Source: Trichinella spiralis
Lineage: Eukaryota > Nematoda > Enoplea > Trichinellida > Trichinellidae
Reading direction: 5' to 3'
Length of the DNA: 25,378 nucleotides
NCBI GenBank assembly: GCA_000181795.3
Contig: CM012954.1
Coordinates: 12,867,994-12,893,371 of the forward strand
Shown: piece by piece, positions 22,325 through 25,378 of the stretch
How the letters are laid out: the number at the start of each line of letters is the position of its first letter
Position numbering within the stretch: position 1 is the stretch's first letter
The notes under the pieces: model-generated
The model's database searches: none
What the model was told of the DNA's origin: nothing
What the model saw: only the letters and a program-made list of their open reading frames with translations
Position numbers and translations under genes: made by a program

Positions 22325-22546
22325 TCGCTTGTCGACAAGTATGCAAGTCAACAGGTGACCAAGGGGAAGCAGAAAATAGCGGGATGTCTAAAGCCAACGC
22401 TGATCCAACGTTTGGTCACCCAGCGGATGGCCGGATACACCGCCTACAGTGGAAAAATGACGAGGTTGAGCGATTTTGTTCGGCTGTTTCCGGCCATTAG
22501 CTCAAAGTCAGGGAGGATGATTGATCGCGAAACGCACTCCCACTAA
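22325..22546 (+). other. GC-richer patch with a 73-codon open frame
   Basis: The patch stands out from the AT-rich flanks. Its plus-strand frame reads SLVDKYASQQVTKGKQK onward to RETHSH and a TAA, without an ATG at its left end (internal ATGs only). A perfect 12-base palindrome CTTGTCGACAAG lies at 22328-22339. An acceptor-like TTTTCAG sits at about 22259-22265. It could be an exon of an unseen plus-strand gene, a promoter-proximal region or an old insertion. I recognise no protein family. Confidence 0.25.
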
Positions 22547-22605
22547 CAGCGAGCGCAAAGCTCTGGCTCTAACTGAGGCCAGCTGAAAATTTTAAGCTAG
22601 AAGAC

Positions 22606-22617
22606 TAACAGCTAACA

Positions 22618-22648
<31 letters not shown>

Positions 22649-22765
22649 AGACAGACAGACAACCAGCTAGCTATTCAGTGAGTTGGCACAAACCAACCAA
22701 CCAAACAGTGCGTCAAGTAACCAATAACAAATTAACCAATAAAATATAACCAACCAACCAACCAC
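22606..22765. repeat. Cluster of AGCT, CTGG, CAGA and CCAA tetranucleotide repeats
   Basis: Four short tandem tetranucleotide tracts follow each other: (AGCT)/(CTGG) at 22606-22650, CAGA units near 22650-22660, and two CCAA tracts at about 22691-22705 and 22749-22764. Confidence 0.85.
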
Positions 22766-22823
22766 AAATACGCAACGCATCATGTCAACGACGACACCGC
22801 CTCACTCGTTGCTGCTTTCGTTT

Positions 22824-22862
22824 GTCTCTCTTCTTCTTCTTCTTCTCTCTCTCTTTCTCTCC

Positions 22863-22898
<36 letters not shown>

Positions 22899-22950
22899 CT
22901 TTCTCTCTCTCTCTCTCTCCCTCTTTCACTCTCTTTCTCCTTCTCTCATT
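22824..22950. repeat. Long CT-rich microsatellite
   Basis: About 125 bases of nearly pure pyrimidine (CTT, CT and TTTCTC units) on the plus strand. The 64-codon frame through it is a Leu/Ser/Phe run and not a protein. Confidence 0.95.
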
Positions 22951-23044
22951 CTAGCTAGCATCTTTTCACTTTCATGTGCAAATTCTCTCTTTCTCTCTAT
23001 TTATCTGAATGAGTGAGTTATGCGTGTTCAATCGTGTACGTACG

Positions 23045-23075
23045 TTTATTTATTTATTTATTTATTTATTTATTT
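23045..23075. repeat. (TTTA)n simple repeat
   Basis: About seven tandem TTTA copies, followed by TTTG units. Confidence 0.9.
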
Positions 23076-23080
23076 GTTTG

Positions 23081-24249
23081 TTTGTGCTTGTGCTTTTGAA
23101 TTTTAACTTTGCTCTCTGTATTTTTGTAAATATTTCCTTGTACGGATAAACGTTTTCTTACACTATGAGAACTATTTCCTTGTTTGAGAAAGTTACTAAG
23201 AGCTTAATTTTAACGCATATCTATAATAGACGAGAAAAAGTCATATGCTACTATTGGCACCGTACAGATAGATCATCAGCTAGAGTAATTCTTATTCTAC
23301 TAAAAAGGAAAAGAGAATTTTCATTTCAAGACTAATTAGAAATTACACACGTGTACTGAATAGAAAGTTTCATCATGGAAAAAACAAAAAAAAAGAATAG
23401 AGAATTGATGGTAGTAACAATATCTGATTGATCATAATTATAATATTATCTGCAGTTATAGTAGCAGTAGCAGTAGTGGGATGGTCGTGCTAAAAAGAAA
23501 AATGAATAATAAATAAGTTCCTGTCAAAGACAACATAAAACTTATAGTATAGTAGAACAGGGAGAAAGAGAACAAGTTGAGAGGAACCTTTTCCTTATGC
23601 AACAAAGCCACTGCCTGAAAAAGGATTGAGGCGGAAAACGAGGAATTTATTCAATGTCTTTTTATTCCGCGTCCTATTTGTCACACGCGTTTCGCTAATT
23701 ATTATATCACAGGTAGCCCTTGTCAAATAATATCATCAATTATCAATTTTATATCACGGCTCTTGTTACTTATTGTGGATTTTTATCTTTTGCTATTCCG
23801 TCATTTCTAATTATAATGTATAATTGCTGTGAAAATAATATATGTATATAGATATATATTGTTTTTGCATTCAGGAAATATAAAAACAAGAAAGCCAAGA
23901 AAAGAGCGGAAGCAAAAGAAAGCAAAGAAAAAAAATTCAACTCGACCGCAGTTTCGCAGTACAAACAGACTTTACAAATATGCAGCGTAAATTAGCTGCT
24001 TGGCTGCAGTGTTTGTGAAATTTCCCGTAAAAATCGCTCTGATCATCATCAATGGTGTTTGTCGCTTGGAGTTTACCCCAACAACGGCAACAGTGTTGCA
24101 ACAGTGCCACTGTTGTTGTTGCCATGCACACAACAAAATACTAGAAGCATTTCTTTCTTCTTGTTTGGGATAAAATAATTTTTGTTCGTGTGATTCAAAG
24201 ACGTCGACAGCAGTAGTATCATCAGCAGTAGAGGCGACGGCAATAATAG
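23081..24249. other. Intergenic stretch without a gene
   Basis: No supported gene on either strand. It is AT-rich with scattered purine-rich tracts (about 23880-23930) and a short CAG run near 23465-23476. Minus-strand frames reaching in from 24.1-24.3 kb read through repeat sequence. Confidence 0.4.
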
Positions 24250-24302
24250 TAGCAGCAGCAGCAATAGCAACAACAGCAGCAGCAACAACAACAACAACAA
24301 CA
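24250..24302. repeat. Interrupted (CAG)n(CAA)n repeat
   Basis: CAG and CAA units mixed over about 50 bases. In one plus-strand frame this would be polyglutamine, but that frame has no support as a gene; minus-strand frames give Leu, Val or Cys runs. Confidence 0.9.
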
Positions 24303-24530
24303 GGTGTTGGCACCGTTGCTGTTGCTTAAAAGCACAAATTGCAAACAAACGGATGCTGAACCCCAAAGCAAGAGAAAAAAAATAACGAGAAAAAGAAAAA
24401 AATTCGAAAAAAGAAAAAGAAGGTGCAACAGCAGAGCAGAGAAGAAGTAAAATAAAATATATCTATATAATTGCGGATATATAGATATATTTGGAAAAAT
24501 ACATTGGAAAAATTAATCGCCGCGCTGTGG

Positions 24531-25378
24531 ATGGGCGAGTGGAATGTGCAATCGCACATTCGATTCTCGGTAATATCCCGCCACCGACGACAATTCGCGT
24601 TGGCGAGTATGCAGTGGTCAAATAATGCCCATCTCTGTTGTTCATCATCATCATCATCCTGCGTATCATTGCTCGTCGACCGTCACCAGATCACAGCAGA
24701 TAAAGAAACCTCAATTCAAGTGGTCCACTGCTGCCCTGTTTAGCCTATACAAAGCCCTATTCATCATCATCGACTGCAACAAAACACCAAACTGCTACCG
24801 ATCATCGGCTAACGTGAATTCATCCACTTGCCTATTGCCATCATCCCGTCCCGTGTTTCTGTTGCTGTTCTTTTGCTCAGTGACAGTGATGAGCCGCGCT
24901 CAAGCTGACACTATGCATTTACAAGAGCATCAAGATCAAATTTCTCGCCTCCTTCTTCTAATTCTTCATTCACATTCTCTTAATCACCATTGTCATTGAC
25001 CAACGAACTATCTGAGAATCCACTGGTATCCTTTGAATAATCAAGGGCTACCACCTTTTGCTATTTGTTGACCCACATCCCACCAATGAACAAACTGAAT
25101 ATCTTAGGGACTTAATGTTGCGCTTGCAACAGTTGCGACCTTTGTTTTGAAATGGCCCCGCTGACCTCTGTACGTCACAATGACAAGTAAACATGCCTCG
25201 TTAACTACTGTTTCAAATGATATACTCTACGACAAACGACGTCACCGACATGCCGAGTACAAGTACCTTGCTGACCCGCCTCTCAGATGACACCCACGAC
25301 TGCCTACTGATCCATCCAATTCGAAGAGAAGCCTCCTCTAGCTCGCATGAGCGTCTTAGCAATGCTTAACGGCATGAC
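24531..25378. other. GC-richer right end, possibly exonic
   Basis: From about 24530 the base composition is more balanced than anywhere else outside the named genes. The plus-strand frame 24625-24999 (124 codons) contains a segment that looks like a signal peptide, RPVFLLLFFCSVTVMSRAQA, but no methionine sits at a suitable place before it. A second plus-strand frame ends at 25150 with EYLRDLMLRLQQLRPLF, and a third at 25181-25290 includes DILYDKRRHRHAEYKYL. A GTACGT donor-like site lies at 25171-25176. These may be pieces of the first exons of a plus-strand gene beyond the window, or a promoter region. No confident model can be built. Confidence 0.25.

Noticed and set aside
22822-23016. Plus-strand Leu/Ser-rich frame resembling membrane segments
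   Set aside because: It is produced entirely by the CT microsatellite.
24073-24428. Minus-strand frames with long Leu, Val or Cys runs
   Set aside because: They are the translations of the CAG/CAA repeat in three frames, without start context or splice sites.

Overview
The window is animal nuclear DNA. It is rich in A+T, its genes are split by short spliceosomal introns (mostly 50-400 bases, ending in TTTCAG or TTTGTAG), and it carries no bacterial-style features. Protein similarity to animal families, short gene spacing on one strand, and 3' splice sites placed directly before start codons suggest a compact invertebrate genome. A nematode of the Trichinella type would fit, but the sequence alone does not prove the phylum.

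Every gene I can name lies on the minus strand. In transcription order (right to left) they are: a three-C2H2-finger protein like AEBP2/Jing (start codon 20461, stop 16068); a complete Smoothened homologue (14707-11048, 12 exons, 877 residues); NDUFV2, the 24-kDa subunit of respiratory complex I (10804-9859, 4 exons, 241 residues); CUL4, the cullin-4 scaffold (8514-4646, 18 exons, 771 residues); LRRC57 (4329-3613, one exon, 238 residues); and a decayed relic of a cofactor-dependent phosphoglycerate mutase (about 2886-1984). I rebuilt the exon chains by hand. In CUL4, SMO and NDUFV2 every junction keeps the reading frame and every joined segment follows the known family order, so these models are firm.

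The spacing is notable: 243 bases between the SMO stop and the NDUFV2 start, and 316 bases between CUL4 and LRRC57, each holding an AATAAA signal. NDUFV2 and CUL4 have a 3' splice site 0 and 7 bases before their ATG. This is what trans-splicing or operon processing would look like, but no spliced-leader gene is visible.

The left 2 kb has no nameable gene apart from the mutase relic; a reading frame of unknown nature runs in from the left edge. From 20.6 kb to the right end the sequence is mostly intergenic: simple repeats, a 92-codon minus-strand frame that looks coding, a GC-richer patch near 22.3-22.5 kb, and a GC-richer right end (24.5-25.4 kb) with short plus-strand frames of uncertain meaning. 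No tRNA, rRNA, CRISPR array or intact transposon was found.

The named genes are not one pathway. SMO is the Hedgehog signal transducer and CUL4 a ubiquitin-ligase scaffold, NDUFV2 is mitochondrial, and the zinc-finger protein is probably a chromatin factor. The most interesting item is the full Smoothened gene, because Caenorhabditis lacks one.
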